The translations under genes were made by a program, and so were the position numbers. 35,033 bases of DNA from an uncultured Actinomycetes bacterium (GTDB lineage Bacteria > Actinomycetota > Acidimicrobiia > Acidimicrobiales > SZUA-35), in contig CADEDH010000008.1 in the NCBI GenBank assembly GCA_902826025.1, positions 53,684 through 88,716 of the forward strand, given 5' to 3'. This document shows, piece by piece, positions 14,885 through 22,220 of this stretch; the stretch's first letter is position 1, and each line of letters opens with the position of its first letter. The notes below the pieces were generated by a model. It did not search any database. It was not told the origin of the DNA and saw only the letters and a program-made list of their open reading frames with translations.

Positions 14885-15589
14885 ATGGACGTCGCCGGCA
14901 AGAAGGCGGTGGTGCTGGGCGGTACCTCTGGTATCGGGCTGGCCACCACCCGGCGCCTGGCCGAGCTGGGAGCCGAGGTGGTGGCGGTGAGCCGCAACCC
15001 CGACAAGGCGGGGGAGCTGCCGGCCGGGGTCACCACCCGGGCCTGCAACGTGCTCGACCGAGAGGCCATGGCCGCTCTGTTCGCCGCCTGCGCCCCCTAC
15101 GACATCCTGGTCAGCGCGGCCACCGGCGGCGACCGGGCCTTCGGCCCGTTCACCGCCATGGACATGGACGGCTTCCAGGGCTCGTTCGACAAGCTCTGGG
15201 GCTACGCCAACACCATCCGCTTCGGTACCGAGCACCTGGCCGCCGATGGGGCGATCGTGCTGGTGAGCGGGGCCCCGGCCCGCCAGATGCGTCCGGGCAT
15301 GGTGGCCATCGGCTCGGTGGGGGCGGCCGTGGAGTCGCTGGTGCGGTCGGTGGCGATGGAGATACCGCCCCGGCGGATCAACGTGGTGTCGCCCGGCATC
15401 ATCGACACCCCGATGATCGCCGCCCAGGGCGAGGCCCGGGCCAAGATGCTGGCCGGAGCGACCAAGAACAACCTCATCCCCCGGGCCGGCACGCCCGACG
15501 AGGTGGCCCAGGCCATCCTGTTCTGCATCCAGAACGACTTCGTCACCGGCACCACGGTCGACGTCGACGGCGGCTGGCTCCTCACTTAG
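14885..15589 (+). CDS. Atypical SDR lacking the YxxxK catalytic pair
   Basis: A 234-residue SDR-fold protein. It keeps the nucleotide loop GGTSGIG (12-18), a Ser at 128 in LVSGAPA, VSPGIIDTP and the VDGGW end. Where YxxxK should be it reads AIGSVGAAVESLVRSVAMEI, so Tyr and Lys are replaced by Ile142 and Gly146. The usual NNAG is VSAATGG. The same loss is known in an SDR subgroup in which the residues before the AALEAL helix are Gly-rich, so it looks inherited and is not a fresh mutation. It may bind NAD(P) without classic chemistry, act with another base, or have a structural or regulatory role. GGGAGA precedes the ATG. It sits between the monooxygenase and the MaoC gene, probably in the same transcript. 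Confidence 0.92.
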   Translation: MDVAGKKAVVLGGTSGIGLATTRRLAELGAEVVAVSRNPDKAGELPAGVTTRACNVLDREAMAALFAACAPYDILVSAATGGDRAFGPFTAMDMDGFQGSFDKLWGYANTIRFGTEHLAADGAIVLVSGAPARQMRPGMVAIGSVGAAVESLVRSVAMEIPPRRINVVSPGIIDTPMIAAQGEARAKMLAGATKNNLIPRAGTPDEVAQAILFCIQNDFVTGTTVDVDGGWLLT

Positions 15590-15630
15590 GGGGCGTGCGC
15601 CGGGGGTCCCGGTGCGCTAGAACCGGGGCC

Positions 15631-16488
15631 ATGGCCATCAACCCCGACGCCGTCGGCTCCGAGACCGAAGCCCGCGAACGCTCCTGGACGTCCACCGACT
15701 GCCTGCTCTACGCCCTGGGTGTGGGGGCCGGCATGGACGACCCGACCGGGGCCGAGCTCGAGTTCACCACCGAGAACTCGAAGGGCATCACTCAGCAGGC
15801 GCTCCCCACGATGGCCGTCGTCCTCCAGGCCGGCGGGTTGAACATCGGCTCCCTCGGGTCGCCCGATCTCACCAAGATGCTGCACGGCTCGCAGGGCATC
15901 ACCCTCCATCGGGAGATCCCGGTGGAGGGGCGCCTGAGCACCACCGGGAAGATCACCGGCATCTGGGACAAGGGAGCGGCGGCCGTGGTCGACATGGAGT
16001 CGACCTCGGTGCTGGCCGACACCGGCGAGCCGCTGTTCACCAACCGCATGAGCCTGTTCTTCCGGGGCGAGGGCGGTTGGGGTGGAGACCGGGGCCCATC
16101 GGGATCGAAGGAGGGCGCCCCCGAACGGGAAGCCGATGTCAGCATCACCTACCAGACCCGCACCGATCAGGCGCTCCTGTACCGGCTCAACGGAGACCGC
16201 AATCCCCTCCACAGCGATCCCGACTTCGCCTCCCGCGGCGGGTTCCCCAAGCCGATCCTGCACGGTCTGTGCACCTATGGCTTCACCGGCCGGGCCCTGC
16301 TGCACGGCCTGTGCGACGGCGACCCGGCCCGGTTCGGCTCGATGGATGCCCGCTTCGCCTCGCCCGTGATGCCCGGCGAAGCCCTGACGGTGACGATGTG
16401 GCGCACGGGCGACGGCGAGGCCTTCTTCCAGAGCTACGCCGACGGCGACCGCCTCGTCCTCGACGGGGGCCGCTGCACCTACCGCTGA
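15631..16488 (+). CDS. MaoC-like (R)-specific enoyl-CoA hydratase, double hotdog
   Basis: A 285-residue protein with an N-terminal degenerate hotdog half (to about 150) and a C-terminal catalytic hotdog half. The hydratase 2 motif is YRLNGDRNPLHSDPDFA (184-200), with Asp189 and His194 as the catalytic pair, and PILHGLCTYGF follows as in the family. Full-length relatives include the hydratase part of multifunctional enzyme type 2 and fungal/bacterial hydratase 2. It adds water to trans-2-enoyl-CoA to give (3R)-hydroxyacyl-CoA, the substrate expected for the 17beta-HSD4-like SDR encoded 3.4 kb upstream. Only GGGG precedes the ATG. A TAGAAC seven bases upstream is a poor -10. It is the last gene of the cluster, with a short hairpin after it. 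Confidence 0.94.
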   Translation: MAINPDAVGSETEARERSWTSTDCLLYALGVGAGMDDPTGAELEFTTENSKGITQQALPTMAVVLQAGGLNIGSLGSPDLTKMLHGSQGITLHREIPVEGRLSTTGKITGIWDKGAAAVVDMESTSVLADTGEPLFTNRMSLFFRGEGGWGGDRGPSGSKEGAPEREADVSITYQTRTDQALLYRLNGDRNPLHSDPDFASRGGFPKPILHGLCTYGFTGRALLHGLCDGDPARFGSMDARFASPVMPGEALTVTMWRTGDGEAFFQSYADGDRLVLDGGRCTYR

Positions 16489-16552
16489 GATCAGGATTCG
16501 CCGGCCCAGCTGACCTGCGAAAACCGCTCCAGTAGTGCATGTTCCGGCGGTT

Positions 16553-16567
16553 GGGGCTAAACGCCCC
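16553..16567 (+). terminator. Short hairpin GGGGC-TAAAC-GCCCC after the MaoC gene
   Basis: A perfect five-base stem with a five-base loop lies 65 bases after the MaoC stop and about 25 bases before the DUF1800 frame opens. It would separate the catabolic cluster from the next pair. There is no T-tract, and the stem is short. Confidence 0.4.
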
Positions 16568-16592
16568 GGGCCGTCCGGTCGATAGCTGAGGT

Positions 16593-16649
16593 ATCGCTAC
16601 CTCCTACGAAGACGTCGCCCACCTCCTGAGCCGGACCGGCTTCGGTGGC
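16593..16649 (+). other. Conserved DUF1800 N-terminus upstream of the first ordinary start codon
   Basis: In the DUF1800 frame, upstream of ATG 16650, the DNA encodes SYEDVAHLLSRTGFGG, the typical opening of the family. The frame is open back to TGA at 16587. In that space there is no ATG, GTG or TTG. Only ATC (16593) and CTG (16626) could serve as rare starts. TGAGG at 16587-16591 resembles a ribosome site, but it is one base from the ATC. Either a non-standard start is used or a base differs here from the ancestral start. Confidence 0.6.
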
Positions 16650-17885
16650 ATGCCGGCCGACATCTCCCGCCTGACCGCCTACGACTGGCCGGACCTGGTG
16701 GAGCAGGTGCTCGACACGTCGGCGGCCACCCCCCACACGGTCGGCGTGCCCGATCTCGACGAGACCCGCCTGGGTTGGTACGAGACCTACGTGGCCATGA
16801 CCTGGTTCTGGCTGGAACGGTGCCGCACCAGCCATGCCCCGCTGGTGGAGAAGATGGTGCTGTTCTGGCACGGCCATCTCTGCTCGTCGATCGACAAGGT
16901 CTACCAGCGCCAGTGGATGTTCGACCAGAGCCAGGTGTTCCGTACCCACGGCCTGGGCAACTTCGAGGACCTGGTGCAGGCCGTCTCGGTGACGCCGGCC
17001 ATGCTGACCTACCTCGACAACAACACCAACGTGGCGGGGGCACCCAACGAGAACTTCGCCCGGGAGCTCATGGAGCTGTTCACCCTGGGCGTCGGCAACT
17101 ACACCGAGGACGACGTACGGGCGTCGGCCCGGGCCTGGACCGGGCATGGCCTCAGCGAGGCCGGCGGCTACCAGTTCAACCCGTGGGCCCACGATTGGGA
17201 ACCCAAGACCTTCTTCGGCGACACCCGGAACTGGGACGGCCCGCAGATCATCGACCACATCGTCAACGGCCCGAAGAAGGCCGTGGTGGCCCGCTTCATC
17301 GCCACCAAGCTGTGGTCGTTCCTGGCCTACCCCAACCCCGAGCCGGGTGTGATCGACACGGTGTCCGCCGCCTTCGCCAACAGCGGGATGGAGATCAAAC
17401 CCCTCATCCGGGCGATCCTGCTCCATCCCCAGTTCCGGTCCCAGCGGGCCAAGCAGGGCCTCGTACGCAGCCCGATCGAGTACGTGGTCCACACCATGCG
17501 GATGACCGGCCTGCCCTGCGACCAGGCCCACCCCGAGTGGACGCTCACCATGATGGGCCAGACCCCCTACGGGCCGCCCAACGTCTCCGGCTGGCGATCC
17601 AACGGTTACTGGATCAACGCTGCCGCCGTATGGGCCAAGAGCAACTTCGCCAGCAACGTCCGCTGGACGCTGTTCAACCAGGGCCGCCTGGCCGACTCGG
17701 CCTCCAAGTCGGTGACCCAGGCCGTCGACGACGCGCTCGCCCTGTTCGGCATCGTGTCGCCGTCGGCCGCCACCCGCAACGCCCTGATCGGTTTCGTGAC
17801 CCAGGAGCGGGCCACCACCAACTGGGCCGAGCGGGCCGGCCTGCTGGCCCTTCCCCTGCTGTCTCCCGAATTCCAGCTGGCCTGA
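16650..17885 (+). CDS. DUF1800 family protein
   Basis: 411 residues from the first ATG, but about 431 if the conserved upstream part is included. The family hallmark NENFARELMELFTLGVGNYTEDDV (roughly 130-155) is complete. KMVLFWHGHLCSS, FDQSQVFRTHGLGNF and the GPPNVSGWRSNGYWIN region are also typical. DUF1800 proteins have no established biochemical role. They nearly always stand next to a DUF1501 gene, as here, where the DUF1501 start lies five bases after this stop. No signal peptide is visible from the ATG, so export, if any, would depend on the true N-terminus or on the partner. The start position is the main doubt, not the gene. Confidence 0.9.
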   Translation: MPADISRLTAYDWPDLVEQVLDTSAATPHTVGVPDLDETRLGWYETYVAMTWFWLERCRTSHAPLVEKMVLFWHGHLCSSIDKVYQRQWMFDQSQVFRTHGLGNFEDLVQAVSVTPAMLTYLDNNTNVAGAPNENFARELMELFTLGVGNYTEDDVRASARAWTGHGLSEAGGYQFNPWAHDWEPKTFFGDTRNWDGPQIIDHIVNGPKKAVVARFIATKLWSFLAYPNPEPGVIDTVSAAFANSGMEIKPLIRAILLHPQFRSQRAKQGLVRSPIEYVVHTMRMTGLPCDQAHPEWTLTMMGQTPYGPPNVSGWRSNGYWINAAAVWAKSNFASNVRWTLFNQGRLADSASKSVTQAVDDALALFGIVSPSAATRNALIGFVTQERATTNWAERAGLLALPLLSPEFQLA

Positions 17886-17890
17886 CCGAC

Positions 17891-19978
17891 ATGAGCCCTG
17901 CCGACATGAGCCTCTTCCCGAACTCCAACACCCCCGGCACCCCGACTCCCGACAGGATGGCCTTGGTCCTCCCCGGCTCCGACACGCCCGAGATCATCGA
18001 TGCCCTGTCGAGCCCGCTGGCCACCGACCCCCGGAGCGTCAGCCGGCGCCGATTCCTGCAGGCCGCGGCCATGGCCTCGGGAGCGGTGGCCGTCGGCCCC
18101 TCGCTACTGGCCGGCGCGGCTGGCGCCGCCGCCCCCATCGGCCCGGCTGACGGGGTCCTGGTACTCGTCACCATGGCCGGCGGCAACGACGGCCTGAACA
18201 CCGTGATCCCCATCACCGATGGCACCTACCACTCTCGGCGGGGGGCGCTGGCCATCCCGCCCAGCCAGGCCCTGGCCATCAGCGACGACCGGGCCCTCCA
18301 CCCCCGGCTCGACGCCCTGACAGCCCTCTGGAACCAGGGGCAGGTGGCGGTGATCGACGGAGTGGGCACGCCCGGGACCACCGACCTCAGCCACTTCTCG
18401 TGCATGGCCCGCTGGATGGGGGGCAACACCAGCGGCGGCCTCACCAACGGCTGGCTGGGCCGCTTCATCGACGGCCTCCCCGGCGGCGACGATCCCTTCC
18501 ACGGGGTCGCCGTGGGCACATCGGTACCGTTGGTGATGCAGGGCCAACAGCGCCGGGCCACCGGCCTGCCCTCGACCAACGACGGGATCTTCCACGTGGT
18601 CGGGGTGGACGGCGTGCAGCAGCGCCAGCTCGACGCCATGACCTGGTTCGCCTCCGGCCCCACCGGCAAGGGCGACCTGGCCGACAGCCTGGCCCGCACC
18701 GGGGCCGAGGCGATCTCGGTGGCGGGCGGGATCGAGCCCGCCTACGCCGAGACGCTGCCCGATGGCGACGTGAAGCGCCAGCTCGACCTGGTGGCCCGCC
18801 TGATCAACGCCAACCTCGGCATCCGGGTGTTCTCGATCGTCTACGGCGACTTCGACGGGCACGCCAGCCATCTGCCGATGCACGACGCGAGACTTCATGA
18901 CCTGAATGAGGGCCTCAAGGCCTTCTACAACAAGCTCAACCCGGCGTTCGCCGCCCGCACCCTCCTGCTCGTGGTATCCGAGTTCGGGCGACGGGTTGAG
19001 GCCAACCACTCGGCCGGGACCGACCACGGAGCGGCTAACTCGGTGCTGGCCATCGGCGCCCAGGTACGGGGCGGGTTCTACGGCGAGCTCCCGTCGCTCA
19101 CCAACCTCGACGCCCAGGGCAACCTGCGACCCTCGGTCGACTTCCGCAGTGTCTACGCCACCGTGCTCGACGGCTGGCTGGGCGGCGACTCGAACCAGAT
19201 CCTGGGGGCCCGCTACGAAGACCTGGGGTTCGTGGCCAGCCCTGCGCCGGCCCGCACCACGAGCGGGATCAACCCGGTGGTGGCCAGCTCGATCTTCAAG
19301 TACCGGGGCCAGGTCGTACGCCAGTACCTGGCCTACTTCGGCCGCCTACCCGACTCGGCCGGGCTCCAGCACTGGGTGAACGCCCGGCGCAGCGGGCTCA
19401 GTCTGGACGCGATGTCGGACAGCTTCGCCTCGTCGGAGGAGTTCCGGGCCCGGGTGGGCCACCTCGACAACGTCGCCTTCATCGACCTCGTCTATCGCCA
19501 GGTGCTGGGCCGGGCCCCCGACAGCGCCGGCCTGGCCCATTGGGCCCAGGTGCTGAGCCAGGGCACGAGCCGGGGTCGGGTGATGGTGGGCTTCGCCGAG
19601 TCGGCCGAGTTCGTGGCGGCCACGAAAGACCAGGTCACGTGGGTGGAACGACATGGTCCGGTGGGGCGGCTGTACCTGGCCTACTTCCAGCGCCAGGGCG
19701 ACGACGAGGGCATCCGCTACTGGATCGGCACCGGCCTCCCCGGCGTGGCGGTGAGCAATGCCTTCGCCGGATCGGCCGAGTTCAGCGCCCGATACGGACC
19801 CCTGTCGAACGTGGCCTTCGTGGATCTCGTGTACCGCAACGTGCTGGGCCGGCCCCCCGACGACGGCGGGCTCGCCTACTGGGCGACCGAGCTGGCCCGG
19901 GGCATGACCCGGGGTCAGGTGATGGCCGGCTTCGCTGAGTCGGCCGAGTTCATCGCCCGTACCGGCACCCTGGCCTAG
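17891..19978 (+). CDS. Tat-exported DUF1501 protein with C-terminal DUF4214 repeats
   Basis: A 695-residue protein. A twin-arginine signal, SRRRFLQAAAMASGAVAVG, sits at about 54-72 behind an unusually long N-terminal region, followed by LLAGAAGAAA. The DUF1501 domain (about 90-440) shows MAGGNDGLNTVIP, DLSHFSCMARWMGG and VVSEFGRRVEANHSAGTDHG, a set shared with the alkaline-phosphatase/sulfatase-like fold. The family's usual GWDTH is GDFDGH here. From about 470 to the end come four roughly 50-residue units resembling DUF4214 repeats, each with a YLAYFGRLPDSAGLQHW- or YRQVLGRAPDSAGLAHW-type core and an F(A/S)xSxEF end. DUF4214 is found in secreted and surface-associated proteins and may bind partners. 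Start choices at 17891 and 17906 are both in frame. It is probably translated with DUF1800. The reaction is unknown. Confidence 0.93.
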   Translation: MSPADMSLFPNSNTPGTPTPDRMALVLPGSDTPEIIDALSSPLATDPRSVSRRRFLQAAAMASGAVAVGPSLLAGAAGAAAPIGPADGVLVLVTMAGGNDGLNTVIPITDGTYHSRRGALAIPPSQALAISDDRALHPRLDALTALWNQGQVAVIDGVGTPGTTDLSHFSCMARWMGGNTSGGLTNGWLGRFIDGLPGGDDPFHGVAVGTSVPLVMQGQQRRATGLPSTNDGIFHVVGVDGVQQRQLDAMTWFASGPTGKGDLADSLARTGAEAISVAGGIEPAYAETLPDGDVKRQLDLVARLINANLGIRVFSIVYGDFDGHASHLPMHDARLHDLNEGLKAFYNKLNPAFAARTLLLVVSEFGRRVEANHSAGTDHGAANSVLAIGAQVRGGFYGELPSLTNLDAQGNLRPSVDFRSVYATVLDGWLGGDSNQILGARYEDLGFVASPAPARTTSGINPVVASSIFKYRGQVVRQYLAYFGRLPDSAGLQHWVNARRSGLSLDAMSDSFASSEEFRARVGHLDNVAFIDLVYRQVLGRAPDSAGLAHWAQVLSQGTSRGRVMVGFAESAEFVAATKDQVTWVERHGPVGRLYLAYFQRQGDDEGIRYWIGTGLPGVAVSNAFAGSAEFSARYGPLSNVAFVDLVYRNVLGRPPDDGGLAYWATELARGMTRGQVMAGFAESAEFIARTGTLA

Positions 19979-20004
19979 GTGAATTGCAGGGAACCTCGGC
20001 CCGA

Positions 20005-20028
20005 CGCTGGGCGGGGTAGACCCCAGCG
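20005..20028. promoter_or_regulatory. Inverted repeat just upstream of the duplicated-XRE gene
   Basis: CGCTGGG (20005-20011) and CCCAGCG (20022-20028) form a seven-base stem. A shifted GGGGT-AG-ACCCC (20013-20024) overlaps it. It ends two bases before the TACCGT element, so it could be the operator through which the regulator controls itself, or the terminator of the DUF1501 gene. Confidence 0.4.
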
Positions 20029-20030
20029 AG

Positions 20031-20036
20031 TACCGT
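20031..20036 (+). promoter_or_regulatory. Leaderless-type -10 element, TACCGT
   Basis: TACCGT is seven bases before GTG 20044. Its sequence is the same as the elements before the genes at 8171, 22114 and 33380. Downstream GGGGG could also act as a weak ribosome site. Confidence 0.45.
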
Positions 20037-20043
20037 AGGGGGT

Positions 20044-21318
20044 GTGGTTCCCTGGGAGTCACCGGGCGACATCGTCCGGTGGTGGCGCACCGATGTGCTC
20101 GGCCTGCCCCAACAGCAGGTGGCGGAGCGGTTGTCGGTCGGCTCCACCGCGCTCTCGAACTGGGAGCACGGCACCCGGGACATCTCGATCGACTTCGACC
20201 AGATAGATCAGGCCCTCGATGGTGGCGGCGCCCTGGCCGACCTCTTGTCGCTCGTGGGCACCCCCCGGGGGCTCGACCCCTGTCGTATCTGGTCCAAGGT
20301 GTTCCCTGGCCCGTCCCGGCCGATCTGGGCCTGGATCCGCAGCCCCGAGCCCACCCTCCGGGTGGAGGCCGAGTGGGGCGTGTTCCGGTTCGACAGCACC
20401 GTCGAGATGGGCCCCAACGGGCTGTTCGTGACGGCCGGTGCCTCCCTGGAGGGGTCGCCGGTGGTGTTCCAGCTGTCGGCCCCCGGCTGGGTCGATTTCG
20501 GCTTGGGTGAGCTGCCGGCAGTGCCCCCCGGGGCAGCAACAGTCGACGCCCTGGCCAACTCCCAGCCCAGCTCCGCCACCGGCGTTTTCATGGAACTGTT
20601 CACCGCCGACATCACCCAGCGGCTGAAGCGCTACGAGGCCGACCCTCCGGCCAGCCATGGGCTCGACCCCAACGTGCTGCGGACGGTGGTGTCGGGGTTC
20701 GCCGGCCCCCGCGACGAACCCACCCCCGGCCTGTGGCCGCCGCTGCCCGACGGCATCGAGACGGTCAACCGCCAGGGGTTCGCCCGCCTGCGCCAGGCCC
20801 GGTCGCTCTCGCTGGCCCAGGCGGCCGACCGGCTGGCAGCCGAGACCGACGTGTCGGCCAGCAAGGACACGCTGCGCCGCTTCGAGAACGACCAGGGCGA
20901 GCCCCACGACCGGATGCTGCCCGCCGCCCTCGACCATGTGCTACGAGCCGAGGGGCACCTGGCCCTGAGCGAGATCCGTTCCGGCCTGGGCACCGGTGCC
21001 GCCCGGTTCCCGTCCTGGTGGCGGGCCCCGGTGTGGGTGTCGATAGACGGCGCCGACGAGGAGACCGAGCTCCAGTGGGGTGTGTGGCGGCGCCGGGTGG
21101 AGGGCGACCCGCCCCACCTGCTGGTGTGCCATCACTGCGACCCATCGGTGCCACTGCGGATCGTGGGCGGACCCGACGTGCGGTGGACGATCGGCGTGGG
21201 CCGGCCCCGAGGGGCTACGCCGATCAACCACGGCTGGATCCCCATGAGCGTCGACGCCGCCCAGCGGGCGCTGTCCGAAGCCCAGTACGCCGTCCTCGAC
21301 GCCCTCCGACGCACCTAG
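20044..21318 (+). CDS. Internally duplicated XRE-type helix-turn-helix protein
   Basis: A 424-residue protein that appears to be one unit repeated twice. Each unit has an XRE-like helix-turn-helix followed by a Trp-rich beta domain. The first HTH is at about 8-58 (LPQQQVAERLSVGSTALSNW with EHGTRDIS), the second at about 246-300 (QARSLSLAQAADRLAAETDV, then SKDTLRRFEND). The beta parts align as FPGPSRPIWAWI...EAEWGVFRF (88-116) and FPSWWRAPVWVSI...ELQWGVWRR (322-350), each ending in a glycine-rich GW stretch (PGWVDFGLGE and NHGWIP). No signal peptide or membrane segment is seen. It is probably a transcription factor. Two DNA-binding heads in one chain would let one molecule hold a dyad. It follows DUF1501 by 65 bases but seems to have its own promoter. 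The beta domain is not one I can name. Confidence 0.85.
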   Translation: MVPWESPGDIVRWWRTDVLGLPQQQVAERLSVGSTALSNWEHGTRDISIDFDQIDQALDGGGALADLLSLVGTPRGLDPCRIWSKVFPGPSRPIWAWIRSPEPTLRVEAEWGVFRFDSTVEMGPNGLFVTAGASLEGSPVVFQLSAPGWVDFGLGELPAVPPGAATVDALANSQPSSATGVFMELFTADITQRLKRYEADPPASHGLDPNVLRTVVSGFAGPRDEPTPGLWPPLPDGIETVNRQGFARLRQARSLSLAQAADRLAAETDVSASKDTLRRFENDQGEPHDRMLPAALDHVLRAEGHLALSEIRSGLGTGAARFPSWWRAPVWVSIDGADEETELQWGVWRRRVEGDPPHLLVCHHCDPSVPLRIVGGPDVRWTIGVGRPRGATPINHGWIPMSVDAAQRALSEAQYAVLDALRRT

Positions 21319-21323
21319 AACCG

Positions 21324-21334
21324 GGGCGGCGCCC
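21324..21334. terminator. Small hairpin between convergent genes
   Basis: GGGC-GGC-GCCC (21324-21334) fills most of the 16-base gap between the XRE-type gene and the minus-strand SDR, with weaker outer pairing AGAAC (21317-21321) and GTTCT (21341-21345). It is a weak structure. Confidence 0.3.
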
Positions 21335-22114
21335 TCAGGCGTTCTTGATGAGCAGGCCGCCGTCGACGGGCAGGACGGCCCCGGTCATGTAGCGGGAAGC
21401 GGGCAGGCAGAAGTTGAGGGTGCCGTGGGCCACCTCCTCGGGGATCCCGTAGCGGCCGATGGCGGTGCGCCGCTTGGCGAACACCTCCCGGTCGGCGTCG
21501 GGAATGTCTTGCGTCAGGCCGGTGAGGATGGGCCCGGGGCAGATGCAGTTGACCGTGATGCCTTCGCGGCCCAGCTCCACCGCCAGCGACTTCGTCAGCC
21601 CGATCACCCCGTGCTTGGCCGCCGTGTAGGGGCTGCCGAACTTGGTGGCCCCCCAGCCTTCGGTGGACGAGATGTTCACGATGCGGGCGCAGTCGGACCG
21701 GCGCAGGTGGGGGAGGGCGGCCCGGATGACCCGGGTCTGGGCCGTGAGCAGCACCTCGATGCCGAGGGCCCAATGATCTTCGTAGTCGTCGGCGTCGATG
21801 GGGCTGAACGTGGCGATGCCGGCGTTGTTGACCACCATGTCGAGCCCCCCGAAGCGCTCGACGATCTCGCCCACCACCCGGTTGACCTGCTCGGTGTCGG
21901 CCACGTCCATCACCCAGCCGTGGGCTGACAGGCCGGCGTCGGCGATCTCCTTGGTGACGGCCTCCACCCGGTCGGCCCCCAGGTCGGTGACGGCAACGTG
22001 GGCCCCCTCGTCGGCGAACAGGTGGGCGGTGGCCCGCCCCATCCCGGAGGCGGCACCGGTGACGAGCACCACCCGGCCGGTGACGGAACGACTGAGCTGC
22101 GAGAGAGGGGCCAT
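21335..22114 (-). CDS. SDR family oxidoreductase
   Basis: A 259-residue classical SDR with TGAASGMG (19-26), VVNNAG (94-99), catalytic Ser150 in NISSTEG and YTAAK (Tyr163, Lys167), then CPGPILTG and the closing LPVDGG. This is the FabG-like layout used by many alcohol dehydrogenases and ketoreductases. ATG 22114 is chosen because homologous SDRs begin about 15 residues before the glycine loop. A -10-like TACCGT lies nine bases upstream and no Shine-Dalgarno site is present. It converges with the regulator gene and diverges from the D-aminoacylase-like gene, which starts 107 bases away. Its substrate cannot be inferred from these neighbours. Confidence 0.93.
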   Translation of the reverse strand: MAPLSQLSRSVTGRVVLVTGAASGMGRATAHLFADEGAHVAVTDLGADRVEAVTKEIADAGLSAHGWVMDVADTEQVNRVVGEIVERFGGLDMVVNNAGIATFSPIDADDYEDHWALGIEVLLTAQTRVIRAALPHLRRSDCARIVNISSTEGWGATKFGSPYTAAKHGVIGLTKSLAVELGREGITVNCICPGPILTGLTQDIPDADREVFAKRRTAIGRYGIPEEVAHGTLNFCLPASRYMTGAVLPVDGGLLIKNA

Positions 22115-22123
22115 AGCCGATCG

Positions 22124-22129
22124 ACGGTA
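22124..22129 (-). promoter_or_regulatory. -10-like hexamer TACCGT of the minus-strand SDR
   Basis: TACCGT on the minus strand is nine bases before the ATG at 22114, giving a leader of about three bases. It resembles the arrangement at the fructosamine kinase gene. Confidence 0.4.
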
Positions 22130-22208
22130 GCCATCACCGCCGGAGCCCGCCACCCTGGCCCGGCCCCGGCGCGTGCGCCCGTTCTCGATCCGGTGGGGTG
22201 GGGCTGAT

Positions 22209-22214
22209 TACGCT
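22209..22214 (+). promoter_or_regulatory. Leaderless-type -10 element, TACGCT
   Basis: TACGCT lies six bases before GTG 22221. The GGAG directly touching that GTG is too close to act as a ribosome site, which supports a leaderless start. Confidence 0.45.
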
Positions 22215-22220
22215 GCGGAG

